Numbered from the stretch's first letter, positions 34,704-44,673 are shown. The stretch: DNA of 64,000 bases from Primorskyibacter sedentarius (GCF_004342065.1 NZ_SLZU01000001.1:186001-250000); one strand, 5' to 3'. Numbers and translations are program-made. The notes: generated by a model from the sequence alone, not told the origin.

Positions 34704-35914
34704 ACCCGTTCCCCATCGTTCTGGCCCTGTTTCGCAAGACCTGGCTCACCTCTGCGCTGTTTCTGCTGCTCATCGCGATTGCCATGGCGCTGGGGGTTGC
34801 CATCATCGCGCAGGAACGCAGCATGCGCGAAGGATCGGCGCGTGCATCCGATCCGTTTGACCTGATCATCGCAGCCCCCGGCAGCCGCACGGAAATCCTG
34901 TTCAACGTCGTGTATCTGCGCCCCTCCGCCGTTGAACTGATCGCCGCCGAAACGCTGTCGAAAATCCTCGCCGACCCGGCAGCGGAATTTGCCGCCCCGA
35001 TTGCCTTTGGCGACAATGCCGAAGGTTTTCCCATCATCGGCACCACCCGCGATATGGTGCGCCACCTGACAGCCGGTGCCATCGAAGGCGCGATGTGGCA
35101 GCACGAGGACGACGCCATCATCGGCGCGAACCTTCCCTTCGAGATTGGCGAGACCATTCATTCCGCACATGGTCAGGGCGGGATCGGCGCGGAGGCTTCG
35201 CAGCAGGACGACCATGACGATGAAGACAGCCATGGCGGCCTGCATGTCACCGGGCGCATGGCCCCGACCGGAACGGCCTGGGATTCTGCCGTGCTTGTCC
35301 CGATCCAATACAGCTGGTCCACCCACGCCCTCATGGCACCGGATCAAGGCGTTCCCGGTGAGCTGACCCCGGACGGGCCGCTTGGCCCCGTCCCGGCTGT
35401 CGTGCTCAAACCGCGCGGTCTGGGCGATGCCTACTGGCTGCGCAGCCTTTGGCAAACCGACCGGACAACCGCCTTCTTCCCGGCCGAAGCCTTGACGGAG
35501 ATCTATGCCTATATGGGCGATGTCCGGCGCATCATGTCGGCCCTGACCACGGCCACCCAAGCACTGGTGATCGCGGCCATCCTGTCCGGGGTCATCGCGC
35601 TGATGCAGCTTTACAGTGCGCGGCTTGCCTTGCTCAGGGCCTTGGGCGCCACGCGGAGCTATATCTTTTTGGTCATGTGGATCTATATGGTCGGCCTGAT
35701 CCTTGCCGGCGCTGTGCTGGGCCTTGCCTCTGGCATGGTCACGGCGCGCGCCATCTCTGCCATCTTCGCGAATGAGACCGGGCTGAGCCTGTCGGCACGC
35801 ATCGGGTGGGCAGAGATACGGCTGACCCTCATCGTCATCGGATTGGGCGCGCTGCTGGCCGTGGTCCCTGCCCTCACGCACTTTCGCAAAGCGTCGCTTT
35901 CGCAGCTGCGCTGA
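34700..35914 (+). CDS. FtsX-type ABC permease with a histidine/aspartate-rich loop
   Basis: This 404-residue protein has one N-terminal helix (about 15-37), a large periplasmic domain, and a C-terminal FtsX block of three helices (about 285-395). A short loop near residues 152-185 is rich in His, Asp and Glu (HSAHGQGG then QQDDHDDEDSHGGLHV), a typical transition-metal-binding composition. Such loops occur in zinc transporters. With the CxxC-bearing DUF3299-like protein it may move or sense zinc or another metal. The operon has its own 5' gap (33450-33606) without a visible Pho box. Confidence 0.82.
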   Translation: MNPFPIVLALFRKTWLTSALFLLLIAIAMALGVAIIAQERSMREGSARASDPFDLIIAAPGSRTEILFNVVYLRPSAVELIAAETLSKILADPAAEFAAPIAFGDNAEGFPIIGTTRDMVRHLTAGAIEGAMWQHEDDAIIGANLPFEIGETIHSAHGQGGIGAEASQQDDHDDEDSHGGLHVTGRMAPTGTAWDSAVLVPIQYSWSTHALMAPDQGVPGELTPDGPLGPVPAVVLKPRGLGDAYWLRSLWQTDRTTAFFPAEALTEIYAYMGDVRRIMSALTTATQALVIAAILSGVIALMQLYSARLALLRALGATRSYIFLVMWIYMVGLILAGAVLGLASGMVTARAISAIFANETGLSLSARIGWAEIRLTLIVIGLGALLAVVPALTHFRKASLSQLR

Positions 35915-35993
35915 GCCTGACCCCGCAAACTGAGGCCGGGGGCGGTTCCTGCCGGTACGCCCCTCCCCGTGGCGTCCTGCAACCGCCCCCGGA

Positions 35994-36021
35994 CGTCACA
36001 AAACCTTTATGGAACTGTCAC
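35994..36021 (+). promoter_or_regulatory. Pho box upstream of the phytase-like gene
   Basis: It repeats the element at 31829 almost exactly: GTCAC at 35995 and CTGTCAC at 36015, GTCAC to GTCAC spacing 22 bp, and the same CGTCACAAAACCTTT start. It ends 58 bp before the start codon. Confidence 0.75.
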
Positions 36022-36079
36022 CTTTGGGTCATGCACGCTTGGTTGAAAGCGGCGTTTACACTCTCTTGGGGAAGACTTC

Positions 36080-38230
36080 ATGTCATTCAGACTATTTTGC
36101 ACGACATCCGCCTTGGCGCTTGTCGCAACGACCGCTGCCGCGGAGATGAATTTCAACCGTATCAGCAGCTTTGCCACCATGGCGAACAACGCAGACCCGG
36201 CGGCGGAATCCTCGGCCGAGATCATCAGCGCATCCGCCGATGGCATGACGCTGGCCTATTCCGACAGCCCCCTGGGCGCCGTTGGCTTCATTGACATCTC
36301 CGACCCCACAGCGCCTGCCGCCAAGGGCAGCATCGATGTCGGCGGTGAACCCACCGCCGTGTCGATCATCGGCACGACCGCCTTCGTCGGCGTGAACACG
36401 TCCGAAAGCTACACCAAGCCGTCCGGCCTGCTGAAGGCCTATGACATCAACACCATGGACGAACTCGCCGTCTGCGACCTGGGCGGTCAGCCCGACAGCA
36501 CCGCATCGGCCAGGGATGGCAGCTTCATCGCCGTGGCCATCGAAAATGAAAGAGACGAAGACGCGGGTGACGGCCGCACCGGTCAGGCCCCCGGCGGCTA
36601 TGTCGTGACGCTGAACGTGGCAGAGGGGCAACCTGTCTGCGACAGCCTGAACAAGATCGATGTCACCGGGATGGCCGAAATTTCCCCCGAAGACCCCGAG
36701 CCTGAATTCGTCGACATCAACGGGCTGGGTGAAATCGTGGTCACCCTTCAGGAAAACAACCACATCGTCGTGATCTTCAAAGACGGACAGATCTACAACC
36801 ATTTCTCTGCCGGTGCCGTTGATTTGGACCAGATCGATGCCACGGACGAACGGGGCGCGCTGATCTTTGACGAAAGCCAGAAAGGTCGCCTGCGCGAGCC
36901 GGACGGGGTTCAGTGGATCGACGACACCCATTTTGCCATCGCCAACGAGGGCGACATGGATGGCGGCGCACGTGGCTGGACGATCTTCAACAAGGACGGC
37001 ACCGAGGTTTTCGAAGCGGGCAACAGCTTTGAGCATGCGATCATCCAGACCGGCCACTACCCCGACAAACGCTCTGACGCGAAAGGGGCAGAGCCAGAGG
37101 GCATGGAATTCGCCACATTCGGCGACACGCCTTACGCGTTCATCCTGGCAGAGCGCGCCTCGACCGTGGGCGTCTATGATGTGAGCGATCCGACAGCGCC
37201 CGTCCTCAAGCAGATGCTGCCCTCGGGCATCGCCCCCGAAGGCGCCATCGCGATTCCGTCCCGCAACCTGTTCGTCACCGCGAACGAGGCCGATCTCATT
37301 GAGGATGGTGGCGTGCGCAGCCATGTCATGATTTATGAATATCAAGAGGCCCCTGCCGCCTACCCGCAGCTGACCTCTGCCGGTGCTGACACGCTGATCG
37401 GCTGGGGTGCGATCTCTGGCATGGTCGCTGGCGAAGACGGCATCGTCTACGCGGTCAATGACAGCTTTTACGGCTACCAGCCCACGATCTTCACCATCGA
37501 CACGAATGTGACGCCCGCCCGGATCACCAAGGCGCTGCCGGTGACCCGCGCAGGCCATGCCGCGCAGAAGCTGGACCTTGAAGGCATCACGCTGGACGGC
37601 GAAGGCGGCTATTGGCTGGCCTCCGAAGGGCGCACGGACCGCGTGATCCCGCATGCGATTTACCACGTCAACGCCGATGGCGAAATCGAGGCAGAGATCA
37701 GCCTTCCGGCAGAGTTGCTGGCCGTCGAAAAGCGCTTTGGCTTTGAGGGTATCACCAGGGTCGGCGACACGCTTTGGATGGCGGTGCAACGCGAATGGGC
37801 GGATGACCCGGCCGACCACGTAAAGCTGGTGGCCTACAACATTGCCTCCAAGGAATGGGGCGCTGTTCACTACCCCAAGGCTGCGGCGGAGACCGGCTGG
37901 GTCGGCCTGTCCGAGATCGTCGCGCAGGGTGATTTCTTCTACGTGGTCGAGCGTGACAACCAGATTGGCGCGGCTGCCAAGATCAAGAAGGTCTACCGCA
38001 TTCCGGCCGCCGAAATGGTGCCTGCCCCCCTTGGCAGCGTCTTGCCAGTGGTCAGCAAGGAAGAGGTGCGCGATCTGATCCCCGACCTCGCGGCCAATGG
38101 CGGCTATGTCGTCGACAAGGTCGAAGGTCTGGCAATCTTTGCGGATGGCACGGCCTGGATCAGCACCGATAATGACGGTGTCGATGACAGCTCTGGCGAG
38201 ACGTTCTTCTGGTCCCCCGGCCGTTTCTGA
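36080..38230 (+). CDS. exported esterase-like/phytase-like protein, 716 aa
   Basis: The protein has a signal peptide (MSFRLFCTTSALALVATTAAA). Residues ~45-430 look like a choice-of-anchor I beta-propeller (ADGMTLAYSDSPLGAVGFID). Residues ~440-710 match the esterase-like activity of phytase domain (WGAISGMVAGEDGIVYAVND and KLDLEGITLDGEGGYWLASE). The domain is assigned to phosphoester release, and the Pho box upstream fits phosphate scavenging. The substrate could be phytate or other organic phosphate. A terminator follows. Confidence 0.85.
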   Translation: MSFRLFCTTSALALVATTAAAEMNFNRISSFATMANNADPAAESSAEIISASADGMTLAYSDSPLGAVGFIDISDPTAPAAKGSIDVGGEPTAVSIIGTTAFVGVNTSESYTKPSGLLKAYDINTMDELAVCDLGGQPDSTASARDGSFIAVAIENERDEDAGDGRTGQAPGGYVVTLNVAEGQPVCDSLNKIDVTGMAEISPEDPEPEFVDINGLGEIVVTLQENNHIVVIFKDGQIYNHFSAGAVDLDQIDATDERGALIFDESQKGRLREPDGVQWIDDTHFAIANEGDMDGGARGWTIFNKDGTEVFEAGNSFEHAIIQTGHYPDKRSDAKGAEPEGMEFATFGDTPYAFILAERASTVGVYDVSDPTAPVLKQMLPSGIAPEGAIAIPSRNLFVTANEADLIEDGGVRSHVMIYEYQEAPAAYPQLTSAGADTLIGWGAISGMVAGEDGIVYAVNDSFYGYQPTIFTIDTNVTPARITKALPVTRAGHAAQKLDLEGITLDGEGGYWLASEGRTDRVIPHAIYHVNADGEIEAEISLPAELLAVEKRFGFEGITRVGDTLWMAVQREWADDPADHVKLVAYNIASKEWGAVHYPKAAAETGWVGLSEIVAQGDFFYVVERDNQIGAAAKIKKVYRIPAAEMVPAPLGSVLPVVSKEEVRDLIPDLAANGGYVVDKVEGLAIFADGTAWISTDNDGVDDSSGETFFWSPGRF

Positions 38231-38251
38231 ACCACTGAAATTGCATACAGG

Positions 38252-38280
38252 CGGCGCGCGGGTCAAACCGCGCGCCGTTT
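38252..38280 (+). terminator. rho-independent terminator of the phytase-like gene
   Basis: A perfect 10-bp stem (CGGCGCGCGG / CCGCGCGCCG) with loop GTCAAA is followed by TTT. It begins 22 bp after the stop at 38230. Confidence 0.9.
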
Positions 38281-38449
38281 CTCATGTACCTGCCCGTTTC
38301 CGCTTCAAGATGCCGGTCGCCCGTTGCGCCCGGCATGTGGGCTCAACCGCCACGCCGCCGGACGATGCGATTGCGCTTTTAACGCCACCAAATTGATGTT
38401 TAGCATTGTTCCGACGCGGTTGCGGCATCCAGGCTGACGGAGAGGGTAC

Positions 38450-40546
38450 ATGAAGAAATCAGCGCCCCGGTTGGGTGTGGATATTGGCGGCACCTTCACG
38501 GATGTCGTACTGGAGGCCGAAGGGCAGATCCACTCCACCAAGGTGCTGACGACCTATGCCGCGCCGGAGGACGCGATTGTTGACGGGCTGGCGCAGGTCT
38601 GTGCAAAGGCTGCGATCACGCCCGCCGAGATTGGCCAGATCATCCACGGTACCACCCTTGCGACGAATGCGCTGATCGAACGGCGGGGCGCCAGGACGGC
38701 GCTGATCACCACGCAAGGTTTCCGCGATGTGATTGAGATGCGCACCGAGTCCCGGTTCGAACAATACGATCTGAACCTCACCCTGCCGGAACCGCTCTTG
38801 CCCCGCCAGATGCGTTATACGGTCCGCGAGCGGGTGGATGCGCTGGGTCAGATCCTGATCCCGCTGGAGCGTGCCGAGGTGGAAGCGCTGGCCGACGAGA
38901 TCGCCGAAGGTGGCTATGACAGCGTCGCGGTGGGGCTGATCCATTCCTATCTGAACGACACGCATGAGCGGATGATCCGCGAGGTGCTGGCCGAAAAACT
39001 GCCCGAGGTGATGGTGTCGATCTCTTCCGAAGTTTCGCCGCAGATGCGCGAATACGAACGGTTCAACACGGTCGTCGCCAACGCCTATATCAAACCGCTG
39101 ATGAAATCCTATCTCGGTCGGCTCGAAGGGCGGCTGCGGGACGAGGGCGTGGGTTGCAACATCTTCCTGATGCATTCCGGCGGCGGCATCATATCGCTGG
39201 AAAGCGCGGCTGAATTCCCGGTGCGGCTGGTGGAATCCGGCCCCGCGGGTGGCGCTGTCTTTGCCGCCAATATCGCGGCGCGTTACGGTCTGGACAAGGT
39301 CCTGTCCTTCGATATGGGCGGCACCACGGCCAAGATCTGCCTGATCCGGAACCAGACCCCCAAGACCAGCCGCGTTTTCGAAGTGGCGCGCACCTACCGG
39401 TTCAAGAAGGGGTCTGGCATGCCGATCTCGATCCCCGTGATCGACATGGTGGAAATCGGCGCGGGGGGCGGATCGCTCGCCCATGTCGACAGCCTGCGGC
39501 AGATCCGCGTGGGGCCGGAATCCGCCGGATCCGAGCCCGGCCCGGCCTGCTATGGGCGGGGTGGGACAAAACCCGCCGTCACGGATGCCGACCTGATCCT
39601 TGGCAAGCTCGACCCCGACAATTTTGCAGGCGGATCGATCCGGCTGGATGCGGACAGTTCGGCTGCGGCGCTGACCTCGGTTCTGGGGGAGGTGCTGGAC
39701 ATGGATGCGCAGACCTCTGCCTTCGGGCTGTGCGAGGTGGTGGACGAGAACATGGCCAATGCCGCCCGCGTGCATGCGGTGGAGAATGGCGAGGACCTGT
39801 CGGAATACACCATGATCGCCTTTGGCGGCGCGGCGCCGCTGCACGCCGGCAGGCTTTGCGAAAAGCTGGGCATCGACCGGCTGCTGGTTCCGCCGGGGGC
39901 GGGTGTGGGCTCTGCCATCGGGTTTTTGCGCGCGCCCTTCAGTTTCGAGGCCAACCGCTCTGTCTACATGAAGCTGTCGGATTTTGACGCCGATAAGATC
40001 AAGGGCTTGCTGACGGATATTCGGGCAGAGGCCACCGCATTCGTCCGCAATTGCGACCCGGAAAGCGAGATCCTGTCCGAATTCAAGGTCTACATGCGTT
40101 ATTCCGGGCAGGGCTGGGAAATCCCGATCATCCTGTCCGAAGAACAGGCGATGGCCCCTCGGCGCACAAGTTTCGAACAGCTTTTCGAGCAGGACTACAC
40201 ACGGCTTTTCGGTCGGCCCGTCGCGGGAATGGATGTGGAAATCACCGTCTGGTCGGTGAATGCCACCACCCCGCCTGAAACGGTTGCCCGGACCCCCGAA
40301 ACCACGGGCGCCGCCATGGCACCTGTCTGCGGGGAAAGGCACGTGTTCGACGCGGCCACGGGTGCGGTTGTTGAGGCCCGTCTGGTGCAGCGCAATACCA
40401 TGGAAACCGGGCAGATCGTCCAAGGCCCCGCAGCCATTACCGAGGATGAAACGACGATCATCCTGCCTGCCAGCCGCCGCGCGATCCGCCAGCAAGACGG
40501 ATGTATCGACATCCGGCGCAAAACCTCAGCGGAGGACAAGGCATGA
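38450..40546 (+). CDS. hyuA: hydantoinase/oxoprolinase subunit A
   Basis: This 698-residue ATP-dependent amide hydrolase subunit has the actin-like ATP-binding start LGVDIGGTFTDVVLE, a phosphate-2 element in LSFDMGGTTAK (near 290) and GAAPLHA near 460. The family opens cyclic amides such as hydantoins and 5-oxoproline, with subunit B, using ATP; acetophenone carboxylase is a relative. A GGAGAGG site precedes the ATG. It opens a four-gene run ending in an FAD oxidase and an SDR, so the substrate is a metabolite rather than 5-oxoproline alone. Confidence 0.88.
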   Translation: MKKSAPRLGVDIGGTFTDVVLEAEGQIHSTKVLTTYAAPEDAIVDGLAQVCAKAAITPAEIGQIIHGTTLATNALIERRGARTALITTQGFRDVIEMRTESRFEQYDLNLTLPEPLLPRQMRYTVRERVDALGQILIPLERAEVEALADEIAEGGYDSVAVGLIHSYLNDTHERMIREVLAEKLPEVMVSISSEVSPQMREYERFNTVVANAYIKPLMKSYLGRLEGRLRDEGVGCNIFLMHSGGGIISLESAAEFPVRLVESGPAGGAVFAANIAARYGLDKVLSFDMGGTTAKICLIRNQTPKTSRVFEVARTYRFKKGSGMPISIPVIDMVEIGAGGGSLAHVDSLRQIRVGPESAGSEPGPACYGRGGTKPAVTDADLILGKLDPDNFAGGSIRLDADSSAAALTSVLGEVLDMDAQTSAFGLCEVVDENMANAARVHAVENGEDLSEYTMIAFGGAAPLHAGRLCEKLGIDRLLVPPGAGVGSAIGFLRAPFSFEANRSVYMKLSDFDADKIKGLLTDIRAEATAFVRNCDPESEILSEFKVYMRYSGQGWEIPIILSEEQAMAPRRTSFEQLFEQDYTRLFGRPVAGMDVEITVWSVNATTPPETVARTPETTGAAMAPVCGERHVFDAATGAVVEARLVQRNTMETGQIVQGPAAITEDETTIILPASRRAIRQQDGCIDIRRKTSAEDKA

Positions 40547-42255
40547 CGAATGAGCATTCCAACGTCGCCTATCAGGTCATGTGGAACCGGCTGATCTCGG
40601 TCGTGGAAGAGCAGGCGCAGGCGCTTGTGCGCACCGCCTTTTCCACCTCCGTCCGCGAGGCGGGGGATCTGTCTGCCGGGGTGTATGACGTTCAGGGCAG
40701 GATGCTGGCCCAGGCCGTGACCGGCACGCCGGGGCATGTGAATGCCATGGCCGATGCGGTCGCGCATTTCATCCGGCGGATCGGGCGTCAGAACATCTTT
40801 GAGGGCGATGTTTACGTCACCAACGACCCGTGGGAAGGCACCGGCCACCTGCATGATATTACAATGGTCAGCCCGTCCTTTCACAACGGGGTGCTGGTGG
40901 GGTTCTTTGCCTGTACCGCCCATATCGTCGATATTGGCGGGCGCGGGTTCGGCGCGGATGCGGCCAGCGTCTACGAGGAAGGGCTTTACCTGCCCATCAT
41001 GAAATTCGCCGAACGTGGCACAGTGGATGAAACCCTGATCCGCATCGTGCGCGGCAATGTCCGCGAACCCGATCAGCTGGTGGGTGACATGTATGCACTG
41101 GCCACCTGCAACGAGATCGGCCACAGGCGTCTGACCGACATGATGGATGAATTCGGCCTCGTGGATCTGGCGGGGATCGCCGCCTTCATCCTCGACAATT
41201 CCCGTCGTGCCATGATCGAACGGATCGCCGCCCTGCCCCGCCAGACCGCCAGCGGAGAGATGACGGTGGACGGGTTCGACACGCCGATCACCCTGCGCGT
41301 GAAACTGACCATCGCGAAAGATCACATCCTGACGGATTTCGAAGGCACCTCGGGGCTCGACAAGAAAGGCATCAACTGTCCGCTGGTCTATACAAAGGCC
41401 TATGCGTGCTATGCCCTGAAATGCGCCATTGCCCCCGAGATTCCCAATAACGCCGCCTCGCTGGAGCCGTTCCGGATCTCGGCGCCAGAGGGTACCATCG
41501 TCAACGCCGTCCACCCCGCGCCGGTCGCCCTGCGCCATATCATCGGGCATTTCGTGCCGGACACGGTCTATGACGCGCTGGACAAGATCCTGCCCGGCGT
41601 CGTGCCTGCCGAGGGCGCGGGCTGTCTGTGCAACTTCCAGGTCTCGCTGCGGCCCCGGTCAGATGCCCCTGCCCCGAAAAACGCCCTGCGCTCGGAGGTG
41701 CTGACCTTCAATTCCGGCGGATCCGGCGCGCGGCCCGAGCATGACGGGCTGAACGCCACGGCTTTCCCCTCTGGCGTGATGACCATGCCGATCGAAGCCA
41801 CCGAACATGCAGGCCCGGTGATCATCTGGCGCAAGGAGCTGCGTCCCGATTCCGGTGGCGCCGGCAAGCAGCGCGGCGGGCTGGGCCAGTATATGGAAGT
41901 CGGCGCCCGCGAAGGGCATGAGTTCGACTTTCAGGCAATGTTCGACCGGGTCGAACATCCCGCGCGTGGACGGCGCGGCGGGCATCCGGGCGCGCCAACG
42001 GCAATCGCACAGGATGACGGATCGCCCATGCGCGGTAAGGGCAAGCAATTCGTCCCGCATGGGCGCCGGGTGATGCTCTCCCTTCCCGGCGGGGCGGGCT
42101 ATGGCGACCCGAAGGACCGGCCCGAGAAGGCCGTCAAACGCGACCTGCTGCGCGGCTATATCACGGCTGACGCCGCGCGCCGCGACTACGGCCTCAGCAG
42201 CACTGATATCGCCGAGGTCGAAGCTGCCATTCGCGCAGGAAAGGATAGTGCATGA
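40543..42255 (+). CDS. hyuB: hydantoinase B subunit
   Basis: This 570-residue subunit B has the family features AGVYDVQGRMLAQAVTGTPGHV (near 45) and NDPWEGTGHLHDITMVSP (near 100), and a C-terminal GGxGQYMEVG block. It overlaps hyuA (ATGA at 40543) and the FAD oxidase gene, which implies a tight operon. HyuA and HyuB act together on a cyclic or linear amide; the actual substrate is not visible. Confidence 0.88.
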   Translation: MTNEHSNVAYQVMWNRLISVVEEQAQALVRTAFSTSVREAGDLSAGVYDVQGRMLAQAVTGTPGHVNAMADAVAHFIRRIGRQNIFEGDVYVTNDPWEGTGHLHDITMVSPSFHNGVLVGFFACTAHIVDIGGRGFGADAASVYEEGLYLPIMKFAERGTVDETLIRIVRGNVREPDQLVGDMYALATCNEIGHRRLTDMMDEFGLVDLAGIAAFILDNSRRAMIERIAALPRQTASGEMTVDGFDTPITLRVKLTIAKDHILTDFEGTSGLDKKGINCPLVYTKAYACYALKCAIAPEIPNNAASLEPFRISAPEGTIVNAVHPAPVALRHIIGHFVPDTVYDALDKILPGVVPAEGAGCLCNFQVSLRPRSDAPAPKNALRSEVLTFNSGGSGARPEHDGLNATAFPSGVMTMPIEATEHAGPVIIWRKELRPDSGGAGKQRGGLGQYMEVGAREGHEFDFQAMFDRVEHPARGRRGGHPGAPTAIAQDDGSPMRGKGKQFVPHGRRVMLSLPGGAGYGDPKDRPEKAVKRDLLRGYITADAARRDYGLSSTDIAEVEAAIRAGKDSA

Positions 42256-43469
42256 CCGCTGATTTGCAGGCCCCGAACCACGCCAGCTATGACATCGTCA
42301 TCATCGGTGGGGCGATCATGGGGTCGTCCACGGCCTGGTTCCTGACAGAGCAAAAGGATTTCGACGGCCGCGTGCTGGTGGTGGAGCGTGACCCGACCTA
42401 TCAGAACAGCTCTACCATGCACACGAATTCCTGCATGCGGCAGCAATTCTCGAACGAGCTGAATGTCCGCATCTCGCAATTCGCCGCCGATTTCGTAAAG
42501 AACCTGCGCAGCTATATGGGCGGGGACGAGCGCGCGCCCAACCTGTCGATCCACAATTTCGGATACATGTACCTGGCCGATAACGAAGGCTTTGCCAATG
42601 TCCTGCGCGAGAACCAGAAGGTTCAGCTGGCAGCAGGTGCCGCGACAAAGCTGATGACACCCGATGACATCCGGCGCGACTACCCGTTCTACAATCTGGA
42701 TGACATCGTTCTGGGGTCGATCAACCTTGTGGATGAAGGGTTCTGGGACGGGACGGCCGTGTTCGATTGCTGGCGCAGGCAGGCCCGTGAACGCGGCGTG
42801 GAGTATATCCGCAACGAAGTTGTCGCCATGACGAAGAACCCGGCCGGCACAAGGATCGAAAGCGTGACGCTGAAATCGGGCGAGGTTGTCTCTTGCGGCA
42901 AGGTTCTGAACGCTTCGGGGCCGCGTGCCGCGCGGACCTCTGCCATGGCCGGGATTGACCTGCCGGTGGAGCCGCGCAAACGCTTTACATGGGTCTTCTC
43001 TGCCGAAAAGCCACTGGACCGCGATCTTCCGCTGACAATCGATCCGTCGGGCGTTCACGTGCGTGAATATGGCGGCGGAACGTATCAATGCGGGGCGCAT
43101 ACCGCGATTGACCCGGCTGTGGATTACGACGATTTCGCAATGGATCACACCCTGTGGGAGGATCACGTCTGGCCCATCCTGGCCACCCGCATCCCGCAAT
43201 TCGAGGCCATCAAGGTGCAAAGCGAATGGGCGGGGCATTATGCCTACAACACTTTTGATCAGAACGCGATCATGGGGCCCCACACGGATGTGGAAAATTT
43301 CTTCTTCCTCAACGGGTTTTCCGGCCACGGGTTGCAGCAATCCCCCGCCATGGGGCGCGGCACGGCAGAGCTTCTGGTGCATGGCGAATATCGCAGCCTT
43401 GACCTGCGCCCCTTCGATTACGAAAGGCTGGTGCTTGACCGGCCGATCCTTGAAAAGGCAATCATCTGA
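42252..43469 (+). CDS. FAD-dependent oxidoreductase (DAO family)
   Basis: This 405-residue flavoenzyme has an FAD-binding start DIVIIGGAIMGSSTAW, with the third Gly of GxGxxG replaced by Ala, as in many roseobacter homologues. It has a C-terminal FAD block NGFSGHGLQQSPAMGRG (near 355). DAO-family members oxidise sarcosine, glycine, D-amino acids or dimethylglycine. It overlaps hyuB by 4 bp and so probably acts on the product of HyuAB. No signal peptide is present. Confidence 0.85.
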   Translation: MTADLQAPNHASYDIVIIGGAIMGSSTAWFLTEQKDFDGRVLVVERDPTYQNSSTMHTNSCMRQQFSNELNVRISQFAADFVKNLRSYMGGDERAPNLSIHNFGYMYLADNEGFANVLRENQKVQLAAGAATKLMTPDDIRRDYPFYNLDDIVLGSINLVDEGFWDGTAVFDCWRRQARERGVEYIRNEVVAMTKNPAGTRIESVTLKSGEVVSCGKVLNASGPRAARTSAMAGIDLPVEPRKRFTWVFSAEKPLDRDLPLTIDPSGVHVREYGGGTYQCGAHTAIDPAVDYDDFAMDHTLWEDHVWPILATRIPQFEAIKVQSEWAGHYAYNTFDQNAIMGPHTDVENFFFLNGFSGHGLQQSPAMGRGTAELLVHGEYRSLDLRPFDYERLVLDRPILEKAII

Positions 43470-43526
43470 ACGCGGTATCCTCCGCCCCCTGCTTGACCTT
43501 CCGACGACAAAGAAAGCCTGACCGAC

Positions 43527-44363
43527 ATGAAAAAGCTTGTTCTTACCGGCGCTGCCGGACGTTTGGGTTCCTACCTGCGCGAGCCCCTCTCGAAGATGTG
43601 CGAGGAGCTGGTCTCTACCGATCTCGCAGAGGATATTGGCAAGCTCTATCCCGGCGAGCGCTATGTGGCAGCGAACCTCGAAAGCCTGGACGCCATGGTC
43701 GATCTGCTGGCGGGGGCGGACATGGTTGTTCACTTCGGCGCCATCGGCGACGAGGCCCCGTTCGAGACATTGCTCGGCCCGAATTTCATCGGCGCCTATA
43801 ACGTCTGGGAGGCGGCCTATCGCAACGGCGTGCGCCGGGTGGTCTATGCCTCGTCCATCCACGCGGTCGGCATGCACCCCAAGACCGATTTCATTGGCAC
43901 CGACGCCCCGCACCGGCCCGACACGTTTTACGGGTTGGCCAAGTGCTTTGCCGAAGACCTCGCAAGCATGTATTGGGACAAGCGTCAGGTGGAGGCCGTC
44001 TGTCTGCGCATCCTCTCTTGCGCACAGGTTACCAACCCCCGCGCCGTGGGATCCTGGCTCTCCTATGATGACCTGATCCAGCTTGTGCAGCGGGCCATCG
44101 ACACGCCTGTCACCGGCTTCAGCGTGATCTACGGCGTGTCCAACAATGACCGCGCCCCGGTCGACAATGCCAAGGCTGCCTTTCTTGGCTATCGTCCCAA
44201 GGACAACGCGGAACAGTTTGCCGAGGCCGTCTTTGCCGAAGCCGGGCCGCTCGACCATCAGGACCCGGGCAACATGTGCCACGGCGGGCCCTTCGCCTCG
44301 GTCGAGCTTGGCAATAGCGGCGTCGCGACCATGAATATTGTGGATGACCGGAAAAAGACCTGA
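43527..44363 (+). CDS. uronate dehydrogenase-like SDR
   Basis: This 278-residue extended short-chain dehydrogenase has the NAD-binding start VLTGAAGRLGS, the catalytic TyrxxxLys in FYGLAKCFAED, and the SIHAVG segment. LSYDDLIQLV and GYRPKDNAEQF match uronate dehydrogenases (Udh), which oxidise D-galacturonate or D-glucuronate to the lactone. A Ser near 113 also fits the active site. It lies 57 bp after the FAD oxidase. Confidence is good for the SDR class and moderate for the substrate. Confidence 0.82.
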   Translation: MKKLVLTGAAGRLGSYLREPLSKMCEELVSTDLAEDIGKLYPGERYVAANLESLDAMVDLLAGADMVVHFGAIGDEAPFETLLGPNFIGAYNVWEAAYRNGVRRVVYASSIHAVGMHPKTDFIGTDAPHRPDTFYGLAKCFAEDLASMYWDKRQVEAVCLRILSCAQVTNPRAVGSWLSYDDLIQLVQRAIDTPVTGFSVIYGVSNNDRAPVDNAKAAFLGYRPKDNAEQFAEAVFAEAGPLDHQDPGNMCHGGPFASVELGNSGVATMNIVDDRKKT

Positions 44364-44673
44364 CCGCGCCATCACAGGGGCCCTGCAATTGCGATCTGTG
44401 CTGCGGCGCAGTCCCGGCGCTATCAAACCGTGTCCGCAAAGGCGCCCGTGGCAGGCGCGTTCTTGCACCCTGCCATCCGGCCTGTCCGGGGCCGTGGGCA
44501 GGCTGTTTGCACGGCATTGCGAGATCTGGGATAACGCGCAGAAAGCGGCGCGCGGGCAAGGGGGTCGCCGGATAAACAGGACGATCAGCCCCATTGCACG
44601 CAACCGAAAATACTACGCCCCGATTGACCCGGAAGGTGGGCACTGACCCGCTACCCTGAGAAGGAAAACTGTC
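44364..44673. other. 310-bp spacer between the SDR gene and the iolB-like gene, no gene
   Basis: A 102-codon reading frame here has no ribosome site and a composition typical of chance frames. Nothing else is seen except the AAGGA site directly before the iolB-like gene. Confidence 0.4.

Noticed and set aside
36092-38266. Very long minus-strand reading frame opposite the phytase-like gene
   Set aside because: It has Arg/His/Gly-rich composition and no domain, and the plus strand codes a clear exported protein. Typical of high-GC antisense frames; others like it (42186-44603, 38459-40495, 19835-21478) were dropped too.
44338-44646. 102-codon frame between the SDR gene and iolB
   Set aside because: It overlaps the SDR end, lacks a ribosome site and recognisable features, and its codon pattern looks random.
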